This document shows positions 32,695 through 41,494 of a stretch of 64,000 nucleotides of DNA, in pieces. The position numbers and the translations under genes were made by a program. The notes beneath the pieces are model-generated. The model did not search any database and was not told the DNA's origin. It saw nothing but the letters and a program-made list of their open reading frames with translations. Every line of letters begins with the position of its first letter. Position 1 is the stretch's first letter. The stretch comes from CAWCAL01 sp963695075. GTDB lineage: Bacteria; Actinomycetota; Acidimicrobiia; Acidimicrobiales; CAWCAL01. Location: the NCBI GenBank assembly GCA_963695075.1, contig CAVOFR010000005.1, forward strand, positions 434,001 through 498,000, written 5' to 3'.

Positions 32695-33245
32695 CGGACC
32701 ACCGGTCCGAAGCGGAGGGTGGTCGTGGCCGGTGGTCGGCGGGCAGCGCGGGTGGTCGGGAGCACGGTCAGGACGGCGACTTCCAGCGCCACACCGAGCG
32801 TGACGACGAGGAGGTAGGGAGCTCCCGCCCACGGCTGATCCCCGAGAACCTCGCGGAGGCCGGGCGCCGGATCGATGACGAACAGCACCGCGGCGAGCGT
32901 CGCCACGCCGTCGAAGACGAGGTGACCGCGGGTCAGGGGCGTGCTCGCGCCGCCGAAGCAGCCGCAGCCGGCCTCGGTGCCCGATCGAAGCTGCACCGCG
33001 ACGAACCCGGTGAAGCTGGCGTAGAACGCGGCGACGGCGGCGGGCAGGATCCAACCTCCCACCGCGATGGCCGCGATCCCCACGGCCACCTCGGTCGCAC
33101 CGAGCAGTCGGACGAGCAGCGTCGCCGCCGGAAGCCCGGCGGCCTTCAGAGCCCGGGCCGTTCCGGAGGGTGCGAGGATCTTCGCAGTCCCGGCGACGAT
33201 CAGGAGCCCCGAGCCGAGGTGGAGGAGGGCGATCAGGACATGCAC
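32691..33245 (-). CDS. MauE/DoxX-like membrane protein
   Basis: 184 residues with four predicted helices and the compact CGCFGG motif (Cys94/Cys96) followed by a conserved-looking TRGHL. MauE-type proteins are four-helix membrane proteins needed to mature the methylamine dehydrogenase light chain, probably by passing thiol redox equivalents. First gene of the operon, translationally coupled to the light-chain-like gene. Divergent from ligB across a region containing a hairpin. Confidence 0.82.
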   Translation of the reverse strand: MHVLIALLHLGSGLLIVAGTAKILAPSGTARALKAAGLPAATLLVRLLGATEVAVGIAAIAVGGWILPAAVAAFYASFTGFVAVQLRSGTEAGCGCFGGASTPLTRGHLVFDGVATLAAVLFVIDPAPGLREVLGDQPWAGAPYLLVVTLGVALEVAVLTVLPTTRAARRPPATTTLRFGPVVR

Positions 33246-33302
33246 TGACCGAAAAGTAGCGGGCCGTGGACCTCCGCTTGCGAATCCGGCCAGAATCTCC
33301 CC

Positions 33303-33413
33303 ATGACGAACTCTGGGTACTCACCCGCACATGGGTGGGTCCAGTACCCAGAGTTCGCCGACGACGAGCGGTGGAGCGCGCTCCTCCGGGAGAGCGTGGA
33401 CTTCGTCGGTTGA
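33303..33413 (+). CDS. Possible 36-codon small ORF upstream of ligB
   Basis: ATG 33303 opens a frame whose TGA (33411-33413) overlaps an alternative ligB ATG at 33413 as TGATG. The second half (PEFADDERWSALLRESVD) has G or C at nearly every third position and looks protein-like. The first half coincides with the hairpin at 33307. It may be a coupled leader peptide or chance. Confidence 0.25.
   Translation: MTNSGYSPAHGWVQYPEFADDERWSALLRESVDFVG
33307..33357. repeat. 15-bp perfect hairpin in a divergent intergenic region
   Basis: Arms 33307-33321 and 33343-33357 are exact reverse complements, with an inner CACCC/GGGTG stem. The core TACTCACCC...GGGTG resembles the hairpin at 776. Because the flanking genes point away from each other, this copy cannot be their terminator; it sits in the ligB leader. 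Confidence 0.7.
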
Positions 33414-33427
33414 TGCGGCCCCCCTCG

Positions 33428-34948
33428 ATGCCCCTGGCCGATCTCGTGGCGACGGCCGATCGCGTCGGAGCGACCGCGAAGCGGTCCGAGAAGGTCGCGG
33501 CCCTGGCCGCACTGCTGGGCGAGGTGCCACCCGAGGACGTCCGGGCGGTCGTGGGGTTCCTGACCGGCGAGCCCCGCCAGGGGAGCATCGGGGTCGGCTG
33601 GGCGACGGTCGGCGGACTGGTCGCCTCCCCGGCTACGACGGCGTCGGTCACCGTCGCCGAGCTCGACCTGTTGCTGAGCGACGTGCAGAGCACGACGGGA
33701 GAGGGTTCGGTCGCAGCGCGGTCGGCCCTGCTCACCGCGTTCCTAGCCCGCTGTACCGAGCGCGAAGCCGACTTCGTTCGTCGCCTCCTGATCGGCGAGC
33801 TCCGCCAGGGGGCCCTCGGCGGCCTCATGGCAGACGCGGTGGCCAGGGCATCGGGGACGAAGGCGACACTGGTGCGGCGGGCGGCGATGCTGTCGGGAGA
33901 TCTCGCGGTGACCGCGGCGGTGGCCCTGGCCGAGGGGGCCGGCGGGTTGGAGGCGATCGGTCTCGAGGTGGGGCGGCCCGTTCTGCCGATGCTGGCATCG
34001 ACGGCCGACGATGTCACCGACGCGCTCGCCGGCACCGGGACGGCGTCGGTCGAGTGGAAGCTCGACGGCATCCGGGTCCAGGTCCACCGGCGAGGCGGCA
34101 CCGTCCGCGTCTACACCCGGAATCTGAACGACATCACCGATCGGACACCCGAGGTGGTGGAGATCGTCAGTGGATTCCCTGCTGGGGAGATCGTCCTGGA
34201 CGGAGAGGTGATCGGTTGGTTCGACGACGAGGCGCCCCATGCGTTCCAGGACACGATGAGTCGGATGGGTCGTGAGGGTGATGCCGGGCATGCCGTGGCG
34301 CTCGACCCGCACTTCTTCGACATCCTGCACGTCGACGGTCGCGATCTGATCGACGAGCCCCTGTCGGTCCGGTCGGCGGTGTTGTGCGACGTCGCCGGGG
34401 ATCATCGGATCCGTTCGGAGGTCACCGGCGACCCCGCGATAGCGGCCCGCACGCTGGCCGAGGCACTCGCGGCCGGACACGAGGGCGTGGTCGTGAAGGA
34501 CGTGGAGTCTCCCTACCTGGCCGGTCGCCGGGGGAAGTCCTGGCGCAAGGTCAAGCCGGTGCACACCCTCGACCTCGTCGTCATCGGGGTCGAGTGGGGG
34601 AGCGGCCGGCGGCGGGGCCGGCTGAGCAACCTGCACCTGGGGGCTCTCGCCGCCGATGGCCGGCCTGTCATGGTGGGCAAGACGTTCAAGGGGCTGACCG
34701 ACGAACTGCTCGCCTGGCAGACCGAGCGGTTCCTCGAGCGGGAGGTCTCCCGCGATGGCCACATCGTGTGGGTGCGCCCCGATCTCGTCGTCGAGATCGC
34801 GCTCGACGGCGCCCAGGCCTCGACTCGCTATCCGGGCGGGGTCGCGTTGAGGTTCGCCCGCGTTCGTCGCTACCGGGAGGACAAGGACCCGGCCGACGCC
34901 GACACGCTCGACGCCGTACGCGCCCTCCTGCCCCGATCGCGCCGCTAG
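33428..34948 (+). CDS. ligB: ATP-dependent DNA ligase, LigB type
   Basis: Seals nicks in DNA using ATP via a covalent lysyl-AMP. The 506-residue protein has an N-terminal helical DNA-binding domain (LIGELRQGALGGLMADAV), motif I KLDG with nucleophile Lys211, motif III-like VLDGEVIGW, motif IV EGVVVKD, and the OB-fold end with GSGRRRGRLSNLHLGA and YPGGVALRFARVRRYREDK. The order and spacing match mycobacterial LigB closely. ATG 33428 is chosen by alignment of MPLADLVATA to the LigB N-terminus; ATG 33413 would add five residues. This is an accessory ligase in addition to the essential NAD-dependent one. Confidence 0.93.
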   Translation: MPLADLVATADRVGATAKRSEKVAALAALLGEVPPEDVRAVVGFLTGEPRQGSIGVGWATVGGLVASPATTASVTVAELDLLLSDVQSTTGEGSVAARSALLTAFLARCTEREADFVRRLLIGELRQGALGGLMADAVARASGTKATLVRRAAMLSGDLAVTAAVALAEGAGGLEAIGLEVGRPVLPMLASTADDVTDALAGTGTASVEWKLDGIRVQVHRRGGTVRVYTRNLNDITDRTPEVVEIVSGFPAGEIVLDGEVIGWFDDEAPHAFQDTMSRMGREGDAGHAVALDPHFFDILHVDGRDLIDEPLSVRSAVLCDVAGDHRIRSEVTGDPAIAARTLAEALAAGHEGVVVKDVESPYLAGRRGKSWRKVKPVHTLDLVVIGVEWGSGRRRGRLSNLHLGALAADGRPVMVGKTFKGLTDELLAWQTERFLEREVSRDGHIVWVRPDLVVEIALDGAQASTRYPGGVALRFARVRRYREDKDPADADTLDAVRALLPRSRR

Positions 34949-34997
34949 CGAGACACTCCGTAGCCGGCTCGAGCGGGGGTTTGTCTACGCTTCGGTC

Positions 34998-35834
34998 ATG
35001 ACCGCCGTCGCTCGCGAACCGCACCCATGGAGCTCCGGTTTCACGTGGCAGGATCACGATCGGTCGCCCGCGACGCTGACCGACGAGCAGGTGCGGGCCT
35101 TCGACCTGGACGGGTTCACCGTGGTGCCCGACGCCTTCGATCGGGAGACGCTCGCCGCCCTCGACGCTGCCATCACGCCGGGGGAGGAACGCGTTCGGGA
35201 CCTGCTCGAGTCGCTGCCCGAGGGGCGGTTGTCGGTGGCCGGCGTCGACACCCAGACCGTCGCACCGCACCTGGTCCTCCAGTCCGACCACCTCCGGTCG
35301 TTCTGCCGCCACCCACTCCTGGCGGGTATCTGCCGCGATCTCGTCGGCGACGATGTGCGGCTGTACTGGGAGCAGGCGGTGTACAAGCAGCCGCGGTCGG
35401 CCGAGCCCGTGCTGTGGCATCAGGACAACGGCTACACGTTCGTCCTACCGCAGGACTACCTCACCTGCTGGATCGCGATCACCGACGCCACCCTCGACAA
35501 CGGCTGTGTGTCGGCCATCCCCGGCGTGCATCGCGACGGCACCCTGCGCCACGTGACGACCGACATCGGCCAGGAGTGCTGGGGCGATCACGACCTGGCG
35601 GTGCAGGTCCCGGTGTCGGCCGGCTCCATCGTCGTGTTCTCGTCGCTCACCCCGCACTACACCGCTCGGAATCTCACCGACCAGGTACGCAAGGCGTACA
35701 TAGTGCAGTACTGCCACGACGGCGCCGTCGTCCACCTCCCCGACGCGGCCGGAGGGATGGGCCCGCCGCTCCGACAGGACGCCGAGGATCGTCAGTTCCT
35801 CGTGGTGAGCCGAGGCGAACCCGTCACCGACTGA
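34998..35834 (+). CDS. Phytanoyl-CoA dioxygenase (PhyH) family protein
   Basis: Fe(II)/2-oxoglutarate-dependent oxygenase of 278 residues. The metal triad is visible as WHQDNG (His141, Asp143) and TPHYTARN (His220), with Arg224 placed to bind 2-oxoglutarate. The substrate is unknown: the family hydroxylates lipids, amino acids and natural products. It stands alone between ligB and a hairpin at 35851, with a 49-bp gap after ligB that may hold its own promoter. Confidence 0.9.
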   Translation: MTAVAREPHPWSSGFTWQDHDRSPATLTDEQVRAFDLDGFTVVPDAFDRETLAALDAAITPGEERVRDLLESLPEGRLSVAGVDTQTVAPHLVLQSDHLRSFCRHPLLAGICRDLVGDDVRLYWEQAVYKQPRSAEPVLWHQDNGYTFVLPQDYLTCWIAITDATLDNGCVSAIPGVHRDGTLRHVTTDIGQECWGDHDLAVQVPVSAGSIVVFSSLTPHYTARNLTDQVRKAYIVQYCHDGAVVHLPDAAGGMGPPLRQDAEDRQFLVVSRGEPVTD

Positions 35835-35850
35835 CCCCCGAACCTGCTGG

Positions 35851-35897
35851 TTCTGGGGACGCTCCGCTACACGAGGTGTAGCTGAGCGTCCCCAGAA
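35851..35897. terminator. Two-tier hairpin downstream of phyH gene, ACACGAGGTGT loop class
   Basis: Outer arms 35851-35863 and 35885-35897 match over 13 bp; inner arms GCTACAC (35866-35872) and GTGTAGC (35876-35882) close a GAG loop. It lies 16 bp after the stop. The inner stem and loop recur at 38461 and, in variant form, at 47010. Confidence 0.7.
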
Positions 35898-36084
35898 ACG
35901 GTTGGGCTCGGGCCCGGTCGAGCCCCTCGTCACGGGAACGCAACCAGGCCGGCACCCATTCGCCTGGGGATTCTCACTCAATCTTTATCCCGGATGTACA
36001 TAGGGTCCCGGCACGACGCTCCCCAGGCCGCGGTGGGGGGAAGACCCCCTTACCGACCGGCCCCGACCAGGTCACGGTGACGGT

Positions 36085-38439
36085 ATGAACGCATCGCTCC
36101 AGGACGACGTCCCTCTCGGCCCCCCGCCGCCACCCCCGCCGCCACCGCCGGCTCCGGGGCCCCGGTCGACCTGGCCGCCCCCGCCCCCGTCGGCCCCGGC
36201 TCCTCCCGGGTGGTCGCCGCCCCCTTCGCCCCCGGCCCCTCCCGGTCGGCGCGGCCCGGACCGCGGCGTCTCGGTGTCGCAGATCCTGGTCGGGATCGGC
36301 GCCCTGCTGGTCGTGGTCGCCGTGGCGATCTTCACCGCGGTCACCTGGCCGACGCTCGGGCCTGCCGGTCAGGCATCCATCCTGGTCGCCGCCACGGCGA
36401 CGAGTGCCCTCGCCACCATCCTGCTGGCCGGGGCCGGCCTCCGGTCCAGCGCTGAGGCGGTCGCCGTCGTCGCTGCCGCCCTGGCCCTGGCGACCTTCGA
36501 AGGATTCCGAGACGTGGCGTTCGTGGACGTCGACGCCTCGGCTGCCTGGGCGCTCGGGTGCGCAATCGTGGCTGTGGCTCTCGTCGGTCTCGGTTCGGTG
36601 GCCGAACTCCGCATCCCCAAGATCCTGGCTTTGATCCTCGGGCAGCTGTGCGTCCCCCTGTTACTGGTTTCGGGCGAGCAGGCCGAGCTGGCCGCCGCCC
36701 TGGCACTCCTGGGGCTGGCGGCGGCGGATCTGATGCTGGCGGCCGTGGTTTCACGACGCGAATCGGGGCTCGCTGCCCTCGCTACCGGGTTCGGCGGCAC
36801 GGCCTGGCTGGCCGGGGTGGTGACCGGCGTGTCCCTGTTCCCCCTCGAGCAGTTCGGAGAAGCAGCGCTCGTGTTCCTTCTGGCGGCGCTGGTCGCCGCG
36901 GCTGTGGCCACCACGTCGAACGCGTGGCTCCGAGACGTCGGTGTGGTGGCTGCCCCCGCTGCCCTGCTCGCCGCCCTCCTGGGTGTGAATGCGTCGATGC
37001 ACGCGGTCGGTGCCAACGCGGTCGCGTGGCTGGTGATCGCGGTCCTGGGCGGTGCCGTCGCCGTCCTCCTCCCGACCCGGGGCGATGAGCGCCGCGCCGC
37101 CATCGTCGTGATGGGCGCGGTGGCCTCGATCCTCGCGGCGCTGCCCGAGCTGGTGCGCGCGCTGGTCGCGGCGGCGGGTCCCTTCCTCCACGGCCGGTGG
37201 GACCGGCTGGGGTGGTCGATCAGCGGTCAAGACGTGGCCGACGTCATCGGCGACGAGTGGCCCGGCTCGAGCGGGCCGGGACTGACGCTGGTCGGCCTGA
37301 TCGTGGCGACGATCCTGTTGATGCGCTGGCCCCGCTTCGCCGTCGCGGTCGCCACGCTGACCGTGGCCGCCGCGGGCGCGCTGCTCGACCTCCCCGCCGT
37401 CACAACCGTCGTGCTCGACGTTGTGGTCGGCGCCGGGCTCTTGCTGGGATTCACCCTGAACCGGAGGCCGGAGCCGGTCCTGGGGCTGGGCGCCGTGGCC
37501 CTGTGGATCCTGGCGGTCGGTTGGGCCACCGTCGTCGATCCGGACCTCGTCTTCTTCGCCATCGCAGGCATGGCGGTGGTGTCGGTGACGTCAGCGGTCG
37601 TCTCGCTCGCCCGTTCCCACGAGGAGACCCTCCTCGCCGGCATCGGCCTGTCGTGGGTCACCGTGGTGGGGTCGGTCGTCGCCTTCGGCATGATGGTGGA
37701 CTGGGATCCGTCGTCGACCTGGCTCGTCGCGGCGATGGTCGCGATCGTCGGCTCGCTGATCGGCCTGTTGCTCGACGACCGGTCCGAGCCGGCGGCGATC
37801 GTTTCCGACGCGTGTGCGACGGGCTCGGTCGCGTTCGCCGGTGCGCTGGCTCTCTCGTACGGCGACGAACACACCGCGAGTCTGCTGCTCGCCGCGCTGG
37901 TGGCCGCGGGACTGGCGCACACCCTGCGACCGGCCCGATTCTGGATGGGGGTGACCGTCGCGGCGGTGGCGGCTCCGATGCTCGTGTGGCTTCGCCTGTG
38001 GATGGCCGACGTCGAAGTACTCGAGGCATACACGCTGCCGGCCGCGGTCACGCTGGCGCTCATCGGCTGGCTGGTCCACCGACGAGGCCACCCAGGGGGT
38101 TCGTGGGCCTTGGCCGGGCCGGCGCTCCTGGTGGCGATCGTGCCGTCGGCGATCCTCGCGCTCGGTGAGGCCGGAGAGCCGCGGGCACTGTTGGTCATCG
38201 CCGCCGCGGTGCTGATGCTCATCGCCGGGGTGGGGTTGGGCTGGCAGGCACCGCTCCTGATCGGAGCCGCGACCGCCGCGGTGCTCGGATTCGCCGAGGT
38301 GTGGCCGACCGTCGACCGACTTCCGCGGTGGTTGGTGTTGGCGACCCTGGGTGTGGCCCTCATCGGGTTCGGCGCCCGCATCGAGCAGGGCCGCAAGGGG
38401 TTCGCCCGGCTCGCTGGCCGCGTCAACGCGATGTGGTGA
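36085..38439 (+). CDS. Large multipass membrane protein with Pro-rich N-terminus (SCO7613-like)
   Basis: 784 residues. The first 62 are Pro-rich (runs of PPPPPP, then APPGWSPPP), a cytoplasmic low-complexity tail, followed by about 20 hydrophobic helices. The first, VSQILVGIGALLVVVAVAIF followed by TAVTW, matches the conserved start of the actinobacterial SCO7613 C-terminal family, whose function is unknown. No catalytic motif was seen. The 250-bp region before it holds the 35851 hairpin and no other gene. Its 3' end overlaps the convergent ferric-reductase-like gene by 17 bp. Confidence 0.75.
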   Translation: MNASLQDDVPLGPPPPPPPPPPAPGPRSTWPPPPPSAPAPPGWSPPPSPPAPPGRRGPDRGVSVSQILVGIGALLVVVAVAIFTAVTWPTLGPAGQASILVAATATSALATILLAGAGLRSSAEAVAVVAAALALATFEGFRDVAFVDVDASAAWALGCAIVAVALVGLGSVAELRIPKILALILGQLCVPLLLVSGEQAELAAALALLGLAAADLMLAAVVSRRESGLAALATGFGGTAWLAGVVTGVSLFPLEQFGEAALVFLLAALVAAAVATTSNAWLRDVGVVAAPAALLAALLGVNASMHAVGANAVAWLVIAVLGGAVAVLLPTRGDERRAAIVVMGAVASILAALPELVRALVAAAGPFLHGRWDRLGWSISGQDVADVIGDEWPGSSGPGLTLVGLIVATILLMRWPRFAVAVATLTVAAAGALLDLPAVTTVVLDVVVGAGLLLGFTLNRRPEPVLGLGAVALWILAVGWATVVDPDLVFFAIAGMAVVSVTSAVVSLARSHEETLLAGIGLSWVTVVGSVVAFGMMVDWDPSSTWLVAAMVAIVGSLIGLLLDDRSEPAAIVSDACATGSVAFAGALALSYGDEHTASLLLAALVAAGLAHTLRPARFWMGVTVAAVAAPMLVWLRLWMADVEVLEAYTLPAAVTLALIGWLVHRRGHPGGSWALAGPALLVAIVPSAILALGEAGEPRALLVIAAAVLMLIAGVGLGWQAPLLIGAATAAVLGFAEVWPTVDRLPRWLVLATLGVALIGFGARIEQGRKGFARLAGRVNAMW

Positions 38440-39073
38440 CCGGTTTTGGAGTCGCTGAGCTACACGAGGTGTGGTTCAGCGACTCCATATCGGGTCGAGG
38501 CCGGGGTGCTGGCCGTGGCTCGCGCTGGGCCAGGGCCCGTTTCATGCGGCGAGCGGTCAGGATCCGGGCGATGGTGAAGAACAGCACCAGCTGGACGCCG
38601 ACCACCGCACTCCACCGGAACGCCGGGTGGGTGGCATCGGTCCCCGCCGTGATCGCGTGCACGGTTGCGATCACCCACAGGCCGAAGCTGGAGAAATGCA
38701 CGACGCGCCACAGCCTGCGGGGCAGGCGGCGCATCACCAGTGAGGTCAGCTCGACCGCGACGAGGAGATAGAAGGCGAGGATTCCCCAGGCGACGGCTCC
38801 GCTCTGCCAGGGCGAGGCGAAGGGGACGAACAGCTCGGCCCAACCGAAGTGGACGTAGTTGTCGGGAACCAGCGATACGAGGTGCACGACGACCAACAGC
38901 AGGCCGAAGCCGCCGAGGAAGCGGTGCAGGTTCAGCAGCCAGGCCGGCGGGGTCCGCTTGCCCAGGAGCTTGGTGGACAGGGCCAGGCCCCACAGGACGG
39001 ACAACGTGAGGACCGCCCACGACACCATGCCCGTCGCTCTCGAGATGTGCCACCAGATCTGCTCATCGAACAC
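38423..39073 (-). CDS. Ferric-reductase-like transmembrane protein
   Basis: 216 residues with about six helices and His residues spaced for haem ligation (WHISRATG, NLHRFLGG, VVHLVSL, RVVHFSS, TVHAI). This is the FRD/YedZ type of membrane b-haem protein that passes electrons across the membrane. GTG 39073 overlaps the end of the ApbE gene, so the upstream 28 residues of the longer frame are rejected. The last codons read through the hairpin at 38447 and overlap the opposite gene. Together with ApbE it suggests an extracytoplasmic flavin-based electron route. Confidence 0.82.
   Translation of the reverse strand: MFDEQIWWHISRATGMVSWAVLTLSVLWGLALSTKLLGKRTPPAWLLNLHRFLGGFGLLLVVVHLVSLVPDNYVHFGWAELFVPFASPWQSGAVAWGILAFYLLVAVELTSLVMRRLPRRLWRVVHFSSFGLWVIATVHAITAGTDATHPAFRWSAVVGVQLVLFFTIARILTARRMKRALAQREPRPAPRPRPDMESLNHTSCSSATPKPVTTSR
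38447..38487. repeat. 19-bp hairpin inside the overlap of convergent genes
   Basis: Arms 38447-38465 and 38469-38487 pair over 19 positions with two G-T wobbles and a GAG loop; TACACGAGGTGT is shared with 35851 and the outer TGGAGTC...GACTCCATAT with 776 and 46994. Unlike the others it is read as the C-terminal codons of the ferric-reductase-like gene. Confidence 0.7.
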
Positions 39074-40016
39074 GGCTGGGCTGCTCCAGATCGGGGATCG
39101 AACCGAGATACTCGGGCGGGCCGTGTTCGAAGCTGACGATGGCCCCGGCGCCGACATGGTCGACCCACCGGCGGGCTCGGGCGGGCCCGGCGATCACGAT
39201 GGACTTCGCCAGGATGTCGGCCTGCCACCCGCAGCGGGCATGCACCGTGGCCGCGACCGCCGGCGAGTAGGCCGGCAGACGTGTCGTCGGGTCCAGGAGG
39301 TGGTGGCGGGTCACACCGCGGTGGGTCCATCGCCGTCGGAGCCTGCTGCTCGTGGCCACGGCTCCACCCTTGACGTGCAGTCGACCGAGATCGCGGGCGG
39401 GGTCCGTCGGATCTTCGATCACGGCTTCCCAGCCGTGGGCCGCGATCGTGGCACCGCCGAACCGGAGGTCACCACCGAGGTCGACCATGATCCAGCCGGC
39501 ACCCTGCCCGGTCAGGTCGTGAGTCACGATGTCGGCGGCCAGTCCCTTGCCGATCCCGCCCGGATCGAAGCGGGTGTCGAGCGGGATAGTGATGGCCGAG
39601 AGCCCCGGGTCGAGGATGATCCGCGACCCGGGGCCCGCCTCCGGGGAGGAGGTCGAGGAGGTCTTCGAGGAGGTGCGAGCGGACGCCTCGCCGACGGGGC
39701 CGGGGGTTTCGAGGCGTTGATGGTCGCGGTCGTACCCGAGTGCCTCCAACGGGTCGAGGAGCAACGGATCGAACGTGCCCTCGGTCATCTCCTGCGCAGC
39801 CAGGGCGTGTTCCGCCAGCCGGTAGGTGAGTCTCGAGACAGTGGTCGGTCGACCGGCGCCGCGATTGGCGCCGGAGATCTCGCTGGTCGGCCTGAACCGG
39901 CTCCATCGCCCGTCCAGGTCGTCGATGATGTCGCGGGCCCGGAGGCCGAGTCCGGGCGGGCCGTCGACCACGATCCGGCATGCGGAACCCATCGCCCGGA
40001 AGGTCAGATCATCCAC
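39063..40016 (-). CDS. ApbE-like FAD:protein FMN transferase
   Basis: Attaches FMN from FAD covalently to Thr/Ser of target proteins outside the cytoplasm. The 317-residue product has RAMGSACRI near the start, DPLLLDPLEALGYD, the Gly-rich DPGGIGKGLAAD motif, VDLGGDLR, and TRHHLLDPTT near the C-terminus, all in family order. No clear signal peptide is present in the chosen form (GTG 40016). The gene overlaps both neighbours. A classical FMN_bind target is not encoded nearby; see the 40518 gene for one possible site. Confidence 0.87.
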   Translation of the reverse strand: MDDLTFRAMGSACRIVVDGPPGLGLRARDIIDDLDGRWSRFRPTSEISGANRGAGRPTTVSRLTYRLAEHALAAQEMTEGTFDPLLLDPLEALGYDRDHQRLETPGPVGEASARTSSKTSSTSSPEAGPGSRIILDPGLSAITIPLDTRFDPGGIGKGLAADIVTHDLTGQGAGWIMVDLGGDLRFGGATIAAHGWEAVIEDPTDPARDLGRLHVKGGAVATSSRLRRRWTHRGVTRHHLLDPTTRLPAYSPAVAATVHARCGWQADILAKSIVIAGPARARRWVDHVGAGAIVSFEHGPPEYLGSIPDLEQPSRVR

Positions 40017-40515
40017 TGGAGCCACTTCGGGGAGGGGCCGGCGCCGGGGCGGGCGGTGGTGGCGGCGGCGGCGGGGTGGCTTGCGCCGCCGGGGGTGGGG
40101 CGGCCGCGGCGGGTGTCGGGGTCGGGGATGGCGCGGCAGGCGTCGGGGATGCCGCGACCGGAGAGCCGGGGTCGACCACCGCGGGGGCCGACCCACCGGC
40201 GGTGCCTCCGGTCGCGTTGCCACCGGCGGTGCGGCGGTGCACCTCGATGATGATGAGGTCGGGCTCGCGTGGGGTGGTGGGCACGGGCGGCGCGGTGGTC
40301 GACGGTGTCACCCTTTCGGGTTCGGTCGCCGCGAGGACTGCGCCGGCGTCGGTCTGTCGGATCGTCGTTGCCCCGACGAACGACCGCGGTGGGACCGGGA
40401 TCCGGATCGGCCCCATCGCCATGACGATCGCGATGCAGCCCGCCGTACCGGCGATTCCGAGGATCAAGCGGCCGGCACGAGCGCCCTTGGGTCGGCGAGT
40501 GGGTTTCTTGGCCAT
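40009..40515 (-). CDS. Membrane-anchored Pro/Ala/Thr-rich protein
   Basis: 168 residues: a basic N-terminus, one helix (about 16-34), a short ordered segment (GATTIRQTDAGAVLA and LIIIEVHRR), then a Gly/Ala and Pro-rich tail. It looks like a cell-envelope linker protein. It is co-translated with ApbE (8-bp overlap) and 2 bp downstream of the next gene. Function unknown. Confidence 0.65.
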   Translation of the reverse strand: MAKKPTRRPKGARAGRLILGIAGTAGCIAIVMAMGPIRIPVPPRSFVGATTIRQTDAGAVLAATEPERVTPSTTAPPVPTTPREPDLIIIEVHRRTAGGNATGGTAGGSAPAVVDPGSPVAASPTPAAPSPTPTPAAAAPPPAAQATPPPPPPPPAPAPAPPRSGSSG

Positions 40516-40517
40516 GG

Positions 40518-41210
40518 TCAGTCGTCGGCTTCGACGCGGGTCCGGATCTGACCGTTCTCGAGCTCGGCCTCGAACTTGGCCTCCTGCTCGTCCTCCTCGT
40601 CCTCGTCCGACCCTCCGGCCCGGAACTTGACCTCGACCTTGCGGGGACCGTCGTCTTCGACCTCGTACTGCCAGTTGGCGGTGGTCGATGCGGCCCAGAA
40701 GTGAATCTGGCCGTCGCCGCGCTGGAGGGTGACCGTCCCGATACCCGGCACTTTGTACACGGGATATGAGGTAGCGCCGGAAGGGGGGCTCGTGGCCGTC
40801 GGGGCCGGTGTCGTCGGCGCTGGTGTCGCCGGGGATGCTCGATGGGCCGAGCCCGAGGACCCTTCGCTCGAACCGCCGCCGGTGGGACCCGATGCCGCCG
40901 GATCGGCGGGCGGCTGAGGCGAGGAGGCAGGTGCTCCCGCGGGTGAGGCGGGAGCCGCACCACCCGGAACGGTCTCGTCCACGTAGAGGGTGACGATGCG
41001 GGGACCGGTCGGCACCGTGGTGCTGGTGGTCGTCGTGGTCGTGGAGGGTGGGACCGTCGACGGTTGAGCGGTCGTGGTGGTCGAGTCGGGACCTGATGCC
41101 GACTCGTCGCTACTCGCGCCGAGGATGCCGACGTTGAGGCCGATGGCGGTGGCTATCGTCGCTAGAACCAGGCCGACGGCGCCGGCGATTGCGGAAGTCT
41201 GCTTGGACAT
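40518..41210 (-). CDS. Secreted protein with Thr/Pro linker and acidic beta domain, paralogous to the 42017 gene
   Basis: 230 residues: signal or anchor helix (about 9-29), a Thr/Ser/Pro-rich linker, then a C-terminal domain starting YPVYKVPGIGTVTL and ending LENGQIRTRV, with an Asp/Glu tract. This last domain matches that of the divergent membrane protein at 42017 (YAVATKNAGSVTV ... LEHGSISHQV). PPSGATS just before the domain resembles an ApbE flavinylation site (SGAT) but lacks the usual upstream Asp. First gene of the ferric-reductase/ApbE operon. Confidence 0.68.
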   Translation of the reverse strand: MSKQTSAIAGAVGLVLATIATAIGLNVGILGASSDESASGPDSTTTTAQPSTVPPSTTTTTTSTTVPTGPRIVTLYVDETVPGGAAPASPAGAPASSPQPPADPAASGPTGGGSSEGSSGSAHRASPATPAPTTPAPTATSPPSGATSYPVYKVPGIGTVTLQRGDGQIHFWAASTTANWQYEVEDDGPRKVEVKFRAGGSDEDEEDEQEAKFEAELENGQIRTRVEADD

Positions 41211-41494
41211 GGGCTCGGGCTTCTCCCTGGGGGCGGCGGTCGACCTTCGATCTGGTCGAGATACTGAAGACACGTCGTCGGCGGGCCGATGGGTTTAGTG
41301 AGCGCCATGAGCAATCCGGTGAGTCTTCCCGAGGAGCCCACCCCGGCGCGAAGCGCCTGGGTCGGGTTCCCCTAAACCTGCGAGGGTGTGGGAGGCGTGT
41401 ACTTCATGAGATGCAGCATCGGATGGCGCTGGCCGGACCAGTGGGTTCCTCGACGGCCTCGTTCGTCTCGGCGCAGGTCGAGAGGATCGGCAAC

